This document shows positions 38,051 to 47,603 of a stretch of DNA of 64,000 bases, in pieces (within the stretch, counting starts at the first letter, position 1; every line of letters begins with the position of its first letter). The translations under genes were made by a program, and so were the position numbers. The notes beneath the pieces were generated by a model. That model had not been told where the DNA came from, searched no databases, and was given only the letters and a program-made list of their open reading frames with translations. Source of the DNA: Saccharomyces paradoxus (Eukaryota; Ascomycota; Saccharomycetes; Saccharomycetales; Saccharomycetaceae); assembly GCF_002079055.1 (NCBI RefSeq), contig NC_047489.1, forward strand, positions 1-64,000, written 5' to 3'.

Positions 38051-38548
38051 TGTCAGAACAAAAAAAAAACTAATGTGACAATACTATATGCACACATGTG
38101 TAAACCCCGTCAAAATCTTGAATGATTGAATCCGGTGATGTAAAACGAGCAAAGTTCCTATTGCAGGCAAATTGTAATGGTTTCTGATACTGCTCTTCCT
38201 TTTTGTAAGCAGTAATTGAGCAAATTAATAAGAGATCGAAAACAACACCCTTTTTCTTTCTATATATAGTAGTTGAAAGTTAATATGCGAGTAAAAGTAG
38301 TGCCACATTTCCTTTGCAGCAGGTGCAAATTGGTACCCATGTAATAGATAGCGCCGTTCCTCATATGCAGCGCGTTCATGATACGAGATGACAAAATATA
38401 CAAATAATAATAGAGAGTGTCACACCTTTATAAAAAGCGGTTTTATATTTTTTATAATGTTTTCATACTAATCATACTTGTACCTAAAACTGATCTCACC
38501 AGATCATACCTACCTAGTATAGAGCTTAATCGATAGAAAATTAAAAAT
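38051..38548 (+). promoter_or_regulatory. VBA3 upstream region
   Basis: 498 bp between Ty5 copy 4 and VBA3. It is the VBA3-side half of the ancestral GEX1-VBA3 divergent promoter. It contains TATA-like runs (TATATATAG near 38260, TATAAAAAG near 38430). No specific activator site was assigned. Confidence 0.5.
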
Positions 38549-40297
38549 ATGAAAGAAACCAAGTACTCTTCGCAGCCGGAGATAGAAGAAGCATGCGATT
38601 CAGACGCTTCATTAAATGCCAAAAGTAGCAATGATCCTCCAATGAGACTTTCATTGTACCTCTGCTTGGCGTCACTAACTCTCGTACTTTTTATAACTGC
38701 ACTGGATATTTTGATAGTGGGAACTATTATTGACGTAGTTGCTGCGCAGTTTGGGAACTACTCTAAAACAGGATGGCTTGTTACAGGTTACAGTTTACCA
38801 AATGCTATTCTGAGCCTCATTTGGGGAAGGTTCGCTTCGATCATAGGTTTCCAGCATAGTCTTATTTTAGCAATACTTATTTTTGAAGCTGGGTCCCTTA
38901 TCGCTGCTCTTGCCTCTTCAATGAATATGCTAATCGTTGGTAGAGTTGTTGCAGGTGTTGGGGGGAGTGGACTTCAAACGCTTTGCTTTGTTATCGGTTG
39001 TACAATGGTTGGTGAAAGGTCCCGACCATTAGTAATCTCCATCTTAAGTTGTGCTTTTGCTGTAGCGGCTATTGTTGGTCCTATAATCGGAGGTGCCTTT
39101 ACAACCCATGTCACTTGGAGATGGTGCTTCTACATCAATCTTCCCATTGGCGGTCTCGCCATTATCATGTTTTTGCTTACCTATAAGGGTGAAAATAAGA
39201 GTATACTTCAACAAACCAAAGATATTATGGGAAAAATCTCAAGCTTTGAATTTGGCAAGTTCAGAAAGCAAGTTAATTCTAAAAGAGTTATGAACGGCAT
39301 AATCTTCAAGTTTGACTTCTTTGGATTTTCTTTCTGCTCCGCCGGACTGGTCCTTTTCCTACTGGGGCTAACGTTTGGTGGAAATAAATATAGTTGGAAC
39401 TCTGGCCAAGTCATTACATATTTAGTTTTGGGTACCTTGCTTTTTATGTTTTCATTGGTGTACGATTTCTTTATATTCAACAAATTCAACCCGGAGCCTG
39501 ATAATATATCTTACAGGCCTCTTCTTCTGAAAAGACTGATAGCAAAACCAGCCGTAATAATAGTAAACATGGTGACATTCCTATTATGTACCGGTTATAA
39601 TGGACAAATGATATACTCTGTCCAGTTTTTCCAGCTTATTTTTGCGTCAAGTGCATGGAAGGCCGGTCTTCACTTAATACCGATCGTTATTACCAACGTT
39701 ATTGCAGCTATTGCAAGTGGTGTGATTACCAAAAAGCTCGGTTTAGTCAAACCACTTTTAATGTTCGGAGGCTTTCTTGGAGTGATTGGAGCAGGGCTTA
39801 TGACACTTATGAAAAATAACTCCACTAGGTCAACGCAAATTGGTGTCTTACTATTACCGGGATTTTCTCTTGGATTTGCTCTACAAGCATCGCTCATGAG
39901 TGCACAACTTCAGATCAATAAAGACCGTCCAGAGGCTTCTATGGACTTTATTGAAATAACAGCTTTCAATACATTCATGAAGTCTTTAGGTACAACTCTC
40001 GGTGGTGTGCTTTCAACCACTGTTTTTTCCCCTTCCCTTCACAACAAAGTGTCACAAGCTCGTCTTGAGCCTTATGTAGGAAAAACCGTGGATGACATGA
40101 TTTTATATCGTCTTCAGAATTACGACGGTTCTCATTCGACTATTGGAAACATTTTAAGCGATTCTATTGAGAATGTATTTTGGATGGATCTAGGGTTTTA
40201 TGCCTTAGGATTTTTGTTTTGTATTTTTTCATCCAACAAGAAACTGATCATACCAAAAAAGAACCCGACACCAGAAGATAATATAGAGGACAAGTAG
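38549..40297 (+). CDS. VBA3: VBA3, full-length MFS basic-amino-acid transporter
   Basis: 582 residues and very close to S. cerevisiae Vba3 (YCL069W) and its paralog Vba5. The family is the drug:H+ antiporter-2 branch of the major facilitator superfamily (14 helices); Vba proteins import basic amino acids into the vacuole. Hydrophobic segments begin near residue 32. Motif-like RFASIIGF follows helix 2, and GPIIGGAFTTHVTWRWCFYINLPIG near 175-198 is the antiporter motif C region. In S. cerevisiae, VBA3 is annotated as 458 residues starting at an internal MNMLIVGRV. Here the frame continues about 124 residues further upstream and gives a complete transporter like Vba5. It keeps its syntenic place between GEX1 and HML. 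Confidence 0.92.
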   Translation: MKETKYSSQPEIEEACDSDASLNAKSSNDPPMRLSLYLCLASLTLVLFITALDILIVGTIIDVVAAQFGNYSKTGWLVTGYSLPNAILSLIWGRFASIIGFQHSLILAILIFEAGSLIAALASSMNMLIVGRVVAGVGGSGLQTLCFVIGCTMVGERSRPLVISILSCAFAVAAIVGPIIGGAFTTHVTWRWCFYINLPIGGLAIIMFLLTYKGENKSILQQTKDIMGKISSFEFGKFRKQVNSKRVMNGIIFKFDFFGFSFCSAGLVLFLLGLTFGGNKYSWNSGQVITYLVLGTLLFMFSLVYDFFIFNKFNPEPDNISYRPLLLKRLIAKPAVIIVNMVTFLLCTGYNGQMIYSVQFFQLIFASSAWKAGLHLIPIVITNVIAAIASGVITKKLGLVKPLLMFGGFLGVIGAGLMTLMKNNSTRSTQIGVLLLPGFSLGFALQASLMSAQLQINKDRPEASMDFIEITAFNTFMKSLGTTLGGVLSTTVFSPSLHNKVSQARLEPYVGKTVDDMILYRLQNYDGSHSTIGNILSDSIENVFWMDLGFYALGFLFCIFSSNKKLIIPKKNPTPEDNIEDK

Positions 40298-40446
40298 CAC
40301 AATTATACTTTTACTTTTTATTTTTTTATACAAACTCCGATTATTCTGCAAATTTGAGAAGCGGAACCAAATAAGATATAAATTATATTAATCAAAAGAT
40401 ATTCAACTCTTCAATAACTTTACTTTTATTATAATTACTCAAAAAA

Positions 40447-40650
40447 ATGTTACGAGTAATGTTTCGGGAGCGTATTACACAATGAAATATATACTGGTAA
40501 ACTTCAAATCCACTTGTACTTCAGAAACCGTACTATTTATGTACAAAAGTAGTAATTCCATATTTCTTATACTTACGTAACATACAGAAAGTCTCAATAA
40601 TCTTACTAGATTATTTAATATGAGGTGGATTGTAATTCCATACGTCAAAA
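40447..40650 (+). repeat. Degenerate Ty5-type LTR fragment
   Basis: Diverged match to the Ty5 LTR: GAGTAATGTTTC, ATGTACAAAAGTAGTA, ACGTAACATACAGAAAG and a TACGTCAAAA end occur in the right order. Old and partly deleted. Confidence 0.65.
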
Positions 40651-40842
40651 TGTTCAGTGACGTACTACACAAGAAGATCAATTATTAGCAAAAAATCCAA
40701 TTAACTTGCAGCGGAGAAACTTAGTCTTTCTACACAAAAGTAATATTTATGTCTAGCTTTCATTTACATAACCTGTGAAAACGTTCAGTAGTCTTACTAT
40801 AATATGACACTGAAGCTAGAGTGCAATTTATTCCGTCAAAAT
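40651..40842 (+). repeat. Degenerate Ty5-type LTR fragment, tandem to the previous
   Basis: A second decayed LTR begins directly where the first ends. Recognisable pieces in order are CACAAAAGTAATATTTATG, CATTTACATAACCTGTG, TAATATGACACTGAAGCTAGA and CCGTCAAAAT. Older than the LTRs of the array. Confidence 0.6.
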
Positions 40843-41185
40843 ATTTCTTTTTCAATTCAACTAAGCTCATTAGAGTCACCAAAAGAGCATTTTGGTGTTT
40901 TTCCTTCATACTTCATGACTACGGTTAGCTATTCTAGGCTTCCTAGCCCATACTAAATTTCCAATGATGTGCCTGCAATGTATGATAAATTCATGATGGG
41001 TAATATTGGGAAAGAGGAGTACAAGAGATCAAAATATTTCTTCCGTAGATAAAGTTTTTTATATATCCATTTTAGATAGCTTGCGGGAAAGTATCTAATA
41101 TAATATACCATGTGAAGTTATAACATGCTTAAATTTGGCCCAACACCCTTTTTTCGAATAAGTTTACTTAACTTAGTATCTAAAG
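40843..41185. other. Intergenic, nothing recognised
   Basis: About 340 bp of AT-rich sequence between decayed LTRs. No open frame, repeat or site that I can support. Confidence 0.5.
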
Positions 41186-41348
41186 TGTCAAATGCGATAA
41201 TTCAGCATGATACGGGTAATCTTCCAATATTGTTTCAGTAATGTAGTGCACAAGGAGAACATATAGTGGCAAACTCCCATTCCGGTAGTACCTAAGAAAC
41301 CATAGCAGTAACTATGTAATTCTTGAATTTTACATAATATATAGAAAG
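41186..41348 (+). repeat. Truncated old Ty5 LTR
   Basis: The 5' two thirds of an LTR (GATACGGGTAAT, TTGTTTCAGTAATG, CCTAAGAAACCATAG, TAATATATAGAAAG), cut off at its 3' side exactly where the next LTR begins. Confidence 0.8.
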
Positions 41349-41577
41349 TGTTGAATGTGATGACCCAAAAACGTGATATGAGTAATGTTTCAGTAATATT
41401 TTGCACAAGGGAAACATATAGTAGAAAAGCTGGAATCCGGTAGTACTTAAGAAATCATAGTTTCTGTGTACAAGAGTAGTACCTATGTAATTCTTACATT
41501 TACATAACATATAGAAATGTCCAATAAACTTACTAGGTTATGACATATAAGTTAGATCGAAATTCCTTACATCAACA
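41349..41577 (+). repeat. Solo Ty5 LTR next to HML-E
   Basis: A near-complete Ty5 LTR (about 229 bp, TGTTGAATG to ATCAACA), more diverged than those of the array and with one remaining pheromone-response motif. It sits immediately 3' of an older LTR fragment. Flanks GAAAG and TAAAG agree at 4 of 5 positions, a possible decayed target duplication. It ends about 23 bp before a Rap1-like silencer motif. S. cerevisiae also has Ty5 LTRs (omega elements) beside HML. Confidence 0.9.
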
Positions 41578-41600
41578 TAAAGATAGTGAGACATTTGTTT

Positions 41601-41640
41601 GGGGAATGGGTGTTACTTTTCGTGGTCTTTTTTATCTTTA
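41601..41640. promoter_or_regulatory. Candidate HML-E silencer core (Rap1 and ORC sites)
   Basis: Between the LTR and the W segment of HML lies a Rap1-like site on minus (ACACCCATTCCCC, 41601-41613), followed 16 bp later by a 10/11 ARS-consensus match (TTTTATCTTTA, 41630-41640). HML-E in S. cerevisiae has ORC and Rap1 sites and lies at this position left of the cassette. The assignment comes from position plus motifs. Confidence 0.55.
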
Positions 41641-41902
41641 TTTATGGATTTGATGTTTTCAATCTTAAGTATATTTAAGATTCCTTTTTCAGGGAATAAG
41701 AAACATACAATTATTGAAAGTAGTCAACCTTTCGGCCATTTCATTGTGATTGGCTAACAAGATCTAATGAGTTTTTGTACCTATCACTTTTTTATAAGGT
41801 GATGTTAAGATCCTTCACTTTCGTAGGGTCCTTTCTCACAGCAAAAGGCATCTACTTTACATATATCTGTTTAGATATAAACAAAGTTGTTAACAAAAGA
41901 CC

Positions 41903-42682
41903 TTATCCAATTAGACGAGGGACGGAGAGATTTTTGTGTTTGTGATTATTTGTGGGATAGGAGAGTAGCAACTCTTGGAGGAGAGCCTTGTCAGTTGTCC
42001 AGTCTCTGAAGTTAAGTAGTAAGTTTGCGGAGTCAAAGGGGGATGGCTTTTGCCATTTTTTGTGTGTGTCGTGCGGGAGCATCTTATCCAAATAGAGGTG
42101 TATTCTGATGACCTCTTGTAGGACTTCATCCATACTAAAAAGTAAATGGTCCTCTCCCATTACGAGCTGTATTAGTGCTGTGACCCTTTGTATATCGACA
42201 TTGCCATAAAGAAGGTAATGGGCGATTTTTTGATACAATTCTTGAGTTGCGTGTTGAATTGAGTTTACAAAGGGTCGCCAGACCGCCAGAAACCTCCAGG
42301 CGGAGTTAACTACTAGCAATACGGCATCCATATTTGCGTCAGCGCCGAGCCTATACCAGTCACTGAGTAGACGTTTTCTTGCTCTTTTTATGTCCTGGCT
42401 TCTTTTCACGAGGGGGCATTCTCTAGAGACACAGGCAGTTGCTTCCAGCAACTGCCGTACGGCGGTTCTCATGCTGTCGAGAGTTTTTTTTGGGATGATA
42501 TTGTCATTATAAGGCTGTGTGTGACTTATGAACTGTTGTAGGAGGACATCAGTGATGTTGGAAATATGTATTTTGTTAACTCTTCTTGAGACGATTTGGC
42601 CCTGGATAGCGAAGCGTGCGGTTACAAATAGATCGTCTTGTTCAAGAAGGTAGGCGAGGACATTATCTATCAGTACAAACAT
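41903..42682 (-). CDS. YCL068C homolog: BUD5-derived ORF in HML W segment
   Basis: 259 residues and closely similar to S. cerevisiae YCL068C (260). The mating cassettes share a W segment with MAT, where W holds the 5' part of BUD5, the Rsr1 guanine-nucleotide exchange factor for bud-site selection. This ORF is the silent-cassette copy of that part. The C-terminus is cut off by the W boundary, estimated near 41918 using S. cerevisiae segment lengths, so the catalytic CDC25 domain is missing. It begins MFVLIDNVLAYLLEQDD. It should be silenced by Sir proteins together with alpha1 and alpha2. It is probably a passenger kept open by gene conversion with MAT rather than a working gene. Confidence 0.8.
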   Translation of the reverse strand: MFVLIDNVLAYLLEQDDLFVTARFAIQGQIVSRRVNKIHISNITDVLLQQFISHTQPYNDNIIPKKTLDSMRTAVRQLLEATACVSRECPLVKRSQDIKRARKRLLSDWYRLGADANMDAVLLVVNSAWRFLAVWRPFVNSIQHATQELYQKIAHYLLYGNVDIQRVTALIQLVMGEDHLLFSMDEVLQEVIRIHLYLDKMLPHDTHKKWQKPSPFDSANLLLNFRDWTTDKALLQELLLSYPTNNHKHKNLSVPRLIG

Positions 42683-42730
42683 CTTAGTAGTGTCTGAGGA
42701 GAGGGTTGATTGTTTATGTATTTTTGCGAA

Positions 42731-42750
42731 ATATATATATATATATATAT
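42731..42750. repeat. (AT)10 microsatellite
   Basis: Ten perfect AT dinucleotides between YCL068C and the end of alpha2, inside the cassette. Confidence 0.9.
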
Positions 42751-42784
42751 TCTACACAGATATATACATATTTGTTTTTCGGGC

Positions 42785-43417
42785 TCATTCTTTCTTCTTT
42801 GCCAGAGGCTCACCGCTCAAGAGGTCCGCTAATTCTGGAGCGATTGTTATTGTTTTTTCTTTTCTTCTTCTATTCGAAACCCAGTTTTTGATTTGAATGC
42901 GAGATAAACTGGTATTCTTCATTAGATTCTCTAGGCCCTTGGTATCTAGATATGGGTTCTCGATGTTCTTTGCAAACCAACTTTCTAGTATTCGGACATT
43001 TTCTTTTGTAAACCGGTGTCCTCTGTAAGGTTTAGTACTTTTGTTTATCATATCTTGAGTTACCACATTAAATACCAACCCATCCGCCGATTTATTTTTC
43101 TGTGTAAGTTGATAATTACTTCTATCGTTTTCTATGCTGCGCATTTCTTTGAGTAATACAGTAATGGTAGTAGTGAGTTGAGATGTTGTTTGCAACAACT
43201 TCTTCTCCTCATCACTAATCTTACGGTTTTTGTTGGCCCTAGATAAGAATCCTAATATATCCCTTAATTCAACTTCTTCTTCTGTTGTTACACTCTCTGG
43301 TAACTTAGGTAAATTACAGCAAATAGAAAAGAGCTTTTTATTTATGTCTAGTATACTCGATTTAAACTCATCTGTGATTTGTGGATTTAAAAGGTCTTTA
43401 ATGGGTATCTTATTCAT
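42785..43417 (-). CDS. HMLALPHA2: HMLALPHA2, silent copy of homeodomain repressor alpha2
   Basis: 210 residues, the same length as S. cerevisiae alpha2. The N-terminal part ([14 protein letters not shown]) carries the Tup1-interacting and dimerisation region. A TALE-type homeodomain lies at about 130-190 ([18 protein letters not shown], then [10 protein letters not shown] as recognition helix), followed by a short tail. Alpha2 represses a-specific genes with Mcm1 and haploid-specific genes with a1. Here it is a storage copy in the silent cassette, read divergently from alpha1 over a shared 265-bp promoter. Its operator type is present in this same window at 59717-59747. Confidence 0.96.
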
Positions 43418-43524
43418 TTTGTAGTGCTTATCTCCCTTCTTTTGTTAACTACTCACAAGCTGATTCTAATCTCTCCTTTATATATATTTTTAAGTTGCAA
43501 CATTTTATGTTTCAAAACATGGAT

Positions 43525-43583
43525 GATGTTTGGGTTTTGTTTGGGATGCAATTTATTGCTTCCCAATGTAGAAAAGTACATCA
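43525..43583. promoter_or_regulatory. Divergent alpha1/alpha2 promoter: Rap1 UAS and a1/alpha2 operator
   Basis: Within the 265-bp gap between the two ATGs, GATGTTTGGGTTT (43525-43537) is the Rap1 UAS known from the MATalpha promoter. AATGTAGAAAAGTACATCA (43565-43583) fits the a1/alpha2 haploid-specific-gene operator, which shuts off alpha1 in diploids when the cassette is at MAT. Confidence 0.75.
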
Positions 43584-43682
43584 TATGAAACAACTTAAAC
43601 TCTTTGATATTTCTTCTAACCTTCACCTTTTATGAACTGTATCAACCATTTATAATAACTTAATAGACTGTATCATTTCAAG

Positions 43683-44210
43683 ATGTTCACTTCTAAACCT
43701 GCTTTCAGAATCAAGAATAAAACCTCCAAATCATATAGAAACACAGCAGTTTCAAAAAAGCTGAAAGACAAACCTATAATTAATCATGTGAAGCCAAGCT
43801 GCTTCAATGTTATTCGACCACTCAAGAAGGATATTCAAATTCCTGTACCTTCGTCTCGATTTTTAAAAAAGATCCAAATACATAAAATAGCATCTGGAAA
43901 CCAAACTACTCGGTCTCAACAGTTCAATAAGACATCCATAAAATCTTCAAAGAAATATTTAAACTCATTCATGGCATTCAGAGCCTATTACTCTCAGTTT
44001 GGCTCCGGTGTCAAGCAAAATATCTTGTCTTCTTTGCTCGCTGAAGAATGGCACGCGGACAAAATGCAGCACGGAATATGGGACTACTTCGCGCAACAGT
44101 ATAATTTTATAAACCCTGGTTTTGGTTTTGTAGAGTGGTTGACGAATAATTATGCTGAAGTACGTGGTGACGGATATTGGGAAGATGTGTTTGTACATTT
44201 GGCCTTATAG
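43683..44210 (+). CDS. HMLALPHA1: HMLALPHA1, silent copy of alpha1 activator
   Basis: 175 residues, matching S. cerevisiae alpha1 in length and sequence. The alpha-box DNA-binding domain (an HMG-related fold) lies at about 88-145: NSFMAFRAYYSQFG, then LAEEWHADKMQHGIWDYFAQQYNFI. Alpha1 works with Mcm1 to activate alpha-specific genes. The Y/Z junction falls within the coding region near residue 137, so the last ~38 residues are encoded by Z, as at MATalpha. Expected to be silenced here. Confidence 0.96.
   Translation: MFTSKPAFRIKNKTSKSYRNTAVSKKLKDKPIINHVKPSCFNVIRPLKKDIQIPVPSSRFLKKIQIHKIASGNQTTRSQQFNKTSIKSSKKYLNSFMAFRAYYSQFGSGVKQNILSSLLAEEWHADKMQHGIWDYFAQQYNFINPGFGFVEWLTNNYAEVRGDGYWEDVFVHLAL
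44092..44103 (+). other. HO endonuclease recognition sequence at Y/Z junction
   Basis: CGCAACAGTATA, the conserved core of the HO site, preceded by CTTCG as in MATalpha. At HML, silent chromatin normally protects it from cutting. Confidence 0.85.
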
Positions 44211-44450
44211 AGTGTGGTCGTGGCGGAGGTTGTTTATCTTTCGAGTACTGAATGTTGTCAGTATAGCTATCCTATTTGAAAATCCCCATTGTCTTGGTCT
44301 TGTTCCCAATCTTTGTTTATATACACATATTGCTATACCTTATCTACTTCACTCTTTTGTTTATCTCTATCTATATATATATATAGTATGATATTATTGG
44401 GATGTAAACAAACTAGCATAATAATTCTTACTGCTTTTTCTTAATTGTTT

Positions 44451-44546
44451 ATTTATTTTTAATCAGCTTCCAACGCTCATCTGTTGAACTTAGTGAATCT
44501 TAACTTTATTACGCTTAATTAATATTTACTTTTCGTATTTCATGAT
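44451..44546. promoter_or_regulatory. Candidate HML-I silencer (ORC-like and Abf1 sites)
   Basis: A perfect Abf1 consensus on minus (ATCATGAAATACG, 44534-44546) lies 116-128 bp beyond the estimated Z2 end. It closely resembles the HML-I Abf1 site as I remember it. A 10/11 ARS-consensus match (ATTTATTTTTA) lies at 44451-44461. HML-I is known to use ORC and Abf1. Confidence 0.5.
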
Positions 44547-46335
44547 GTATATAAGTCTTTGGAAATGCGCGTCCGTGGCAGCCAAAAACTACTCCATACT
44601 GAAATTTTACAGTTTCGATTCCAAGCACTTGGGATCGGATATTGAATACACGTAGGTAAATATAGTTTAAAGTTCTTAACTTCTTTGGCTTAATTCTGAT
44701 ATTTCAGTAAAATAATGCTACAATAATAAATAATATTCATACCTTTCATTACTGCTTATCCCTTTTTTCGAAGGTAAATACCCTAACTTATCATAAAATA
44801 TTGAGTCTCTCTATTCTTCAGTGAATGAAACTGAACAAATTATATTTCCCTCTACTATGCATATTTTCTATAATGTCAGCAACAGTTAACCCCTTGCGGT
44901 ATGTGAAGTTGAAATTTGTAAATACTTAGTGTAGAGTAAAAAATTTGAGCTTTCATAAATTCACTTAGAAGACTCGAAGTTTGATTATGCTTGATTCGGT
45001 ATTTTACCCTTCTTTTTGCTTTCTTTTACTAGAAACCAACGTTCCAATGATATTCTCATTCAACCCCGAAAGACATTCTTTGAGTATTATGTAAGTGGGG
45101 GTTATGGGTGAAAAAACTAAAACAAAAAATATCAATTTGTAACAAGTTTTATTTTTTCAGTTGAGTACTGGCAATGGCGGATGAAAATACTAGAATGTAG
45201 AAGCTGGATCAGATAAGTGCATCTTTATTGATTTTATAATAATGGACTGGAGTTTTCAGACCATGTGACATAGTGATGAGTAAAAATGACGGCAATACCA
45301 TGGTATTTTTGTTGATTTTTTACTTTAATATGAGAGAAACTTATAATTTCTGCACATTACATCACCAAATAAAATGAGATAAGTTTTTCATTTGTGCCAA
45401 TAATTACACATTGATAATTCATGAGGAGTTTTCTGTTAATCCATTTCATTTTATGTAAATAATATGAATTAATAAAAAGCATTCTACTGAGTCAGAGTCA
45501 TCGTGATCTGGTGGAAACCCTTAAGCTAAGATATTTCTGGGGTCTTATTTTTTCTTTTCTCAAATCCTTCCCGCAAACTTTTCTTTCTTTTTAAATATCC
45601 ATATTAAGGAACTGCAGGGTGTATACAAAGGGGACATCTTATTATCCTATGTGCTAAGGATACAGGAAAATTCCTAGGTTAAAAGTGAATAAAATAAGCC
45701 AGTAGCGAAAAAGTATTTCGAATGTTTGGCAGAAGAGATATAGCTTAAATTTCATAAGGAAGCAAGATTATTAAATACGTTCTTATGATGTATATAGGAG
45801 TAACCTATATAGCATTGTATTCTTTTCATGAGATACAATCATTCCTATATGTTGCCTCACCTTATAATTGCAAATTACATTTCATCACTGAATGAGAATT
45901 AACTATATTCCCGAGTTTGCACATTTGAAATAGAGCAGATATTATATTAATCATAGAACAATATACAAGGCCTTTTATTAAAGTCTCCACAAAAGGTTGC
46001 ACTTACAGTGGAAAGCATAAGATAAAAAGCAGCAGTACATGCCTTACGTTTGAAAATCAAGCTTTTTGAACAGGCTAGTGCTCTATAGAATTCTTTTTAT
46101 GAACAGATTTGTATAAAATTCATCATTATCTCGGGCTCTCACAACTTTGCGCATAGCCGCCGTTAGAAAAATGAAATTTTTTCTAAAACACACCTCAGGT
46201 ATTCTTGCATCAATATTCTCAAAAAAAAATTCTATATTAGTAAAATAATGTGGCATAAGTAAAAGTGTATGTAGTTACTTCTGTGAAAATCAAAAAGAGG
46301 GAATATGTCCTCCACGGAAAAAATCGTAGGATTTT
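44547..46335. other. HML-CHA1 intergenic region
   Basis: 1.8 kb of AT-rich sequence with no open frame above about 60 codons that I can support, no tRNA and no LTR. S. cerevisiae has further weak replication origins in this interval; I found only imperfect ARS matches (for example TTTTATTTTTT near 45150). The last part is the CHA1 downstream region. Confidence 0.5.
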
Positions 46336-47418
46336 TCAAGCACTTTTTAAGTTAACGGTAGTCTTTTCTGGAAAGATGAAGTTGTCAGCAGCTTCAATTG
46401 CGGGAGAGTCTTTTTTTCTCATGTTATCCAATGCTTCTTCCAAATCCTTTACGGTGTTAGAAGATCCGCCACAGGCAATAATTATCACAATGTCGTCCGC
46501 GGCTAATTTCATGCCCAGCGCCTTCTCCAATATGTTGGCGTTATAACCCAAATGCAATGCAGCGCCACATGCTGGTTCGATCACCATATTGAACTGATGC
46601 GTATATTTGAGACAGGTTTCAATGACATCTTTGTCCTCTATGACAATGGATCTGGTGTCATATTTGCGAGCGTATTCGAAAGTTTGGTTAGATATGACGG
46701 CGGTCCCTAGAGAAGTAGCGATACTTGTTATCTTCTTGAACTGAACTGGTTGGCCTATTCTTAGAGAAGTATTGAAGACGTGGCATCCATTTGTCTCCAC
46801 CCCCACAATAGGGATCCTATCGGCTAGACTATACCTTTCCAAACCTTGAATAATACCATTATACAAACCGCCGCCACCAACGCTGCATACTATACCTTTA
46901 ACTTTATTCATCGAAATATTTTGGGATTTCAGGTCTTGAACTATTTCATCTATCATAGAAGAATGTCCTTCCCAAATATCCGGATTATCGAAGGGATGAA
47001 CATAAATCGGCTCAATGACCTGGGAGTCTATTTTATTCATGACATTTGTCTTCAAGAAAGTATCTGCTTCTTTCCAGTAGGCGCCACTCACGATAACATG
47101 GGCACCGGTGTTCCTAATTTTATCTACCATCCTTTTCTTTGTCGCTGTAGGAACTACGACTGTACATGGTAAGGATAGTCTCTGACATGCTGTTGCAGCA
47201 GCAAAACCGGCATTACCACCAGAACTAGCGAAAACTTGAGGAGTTCTTTTACCGTCCTTTTGAATTCGGATGGCACTTTTCATAATGAGGTTACCGATTC
47301 CTCTGCTTTTGAAGGAGCCACTTGGTTGAAGGCATTCATATTTCAAGAAAAATTGCGCAGGAGACTTTCCGGGAAAGAATTGGCGTAATAGTGGTGTTTT
47401 ATTGTAGACTATTGACAT
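46336..47418 (-). CDS. CHA1: CHA1, catabolic L-serine/L-threonine deaminase
   Basis: 360 residues, matching S. cerevisiae Cha1. It is a PLP-dependent fold-type II enzyme of mitochondria that converts serine to pyruvate and threonine to 2-oxobutyrate, so that either amino acid can serve as nitrogen source. The PLP-binding lysine is K37 in QPSGSFKSRG, and the glycine-rich phosphate-binding loop is SVGGGGLYNG near 178. The start is the first ATG of the conserved N-terminus (MSIVYNKTPLLR). It is divergent from VAC17 across a 415-bp region that holds two Cha4-type activator sites at 47604-47663. In S. cerevisiae, CHA1 is strongly induced by serine or threonine through Cha4. Confidence 0.95.
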   Translation of the reverse strand: MSIVYNKTPLLRQFFPGKSPAQFFLKYECLQPSGSFKSRGIGNLIMKSAIRIQKDGKRTPQVFASSGGNAGFAAATACQRLSLPCTVVVPTATKKRMVDKIRNTGAHVIVSGAYWKEADTFLKTNVMNKIDSQVIEPIYVHPFDNPDIWEGHSSMIDEIVQDLKSQNISMNKVKGIVCSVGGGGLYNGIIQGLERYSLADRIPIVGVETNGCHVFNTSLRIGQPVQFKKITSIATSLGTAVISNQTFEYARKYDTRSIVIEDKDVIETCLKYTHQFNMVIEPACGAALHLGYNANILEKALGMKLAADDIVIIIACGGSSNTVKDLEEALDNMRKKDSPAIEAADNFIFPEKTTVNLKSA

Positions 47419-47603
47419 CTCGCTAATTAGTTCTCAGTTTCTTGTGTATCCAACACTTCAGAAGAGAAAACGACATACACATACACCTTCCTCCTTTTAT
47501 TTGGCGATATTTATATATCTGTTTTCCTCCTCACATTGTCCCTTTTATCTTATCTCATCGCAAAATATTTGATAAAGCTTTGGCACTATTTAATGACACT
47601 TCG

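Larger units (their letters stand above)
41918..44418. other. HML: HML-alpha silent mating-type cassette (W-X-Yalpha-Z)
   Basis: The limits are estimates. The Y/Z junction is visible as the HO-site sequence at 44092. Applying S. cerevisiae segment lengths (W 723, X 704, Yalpha 747, Z1+Z2 327) gives W about 41918-42640, X 42641-43344, Yalpha 43345-44091 and Z to 44418. It encodes alpha information, the usual content of HML. In homothallic cells it is the donor for switching MATa to MATalpha. Confidence 0.85.
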
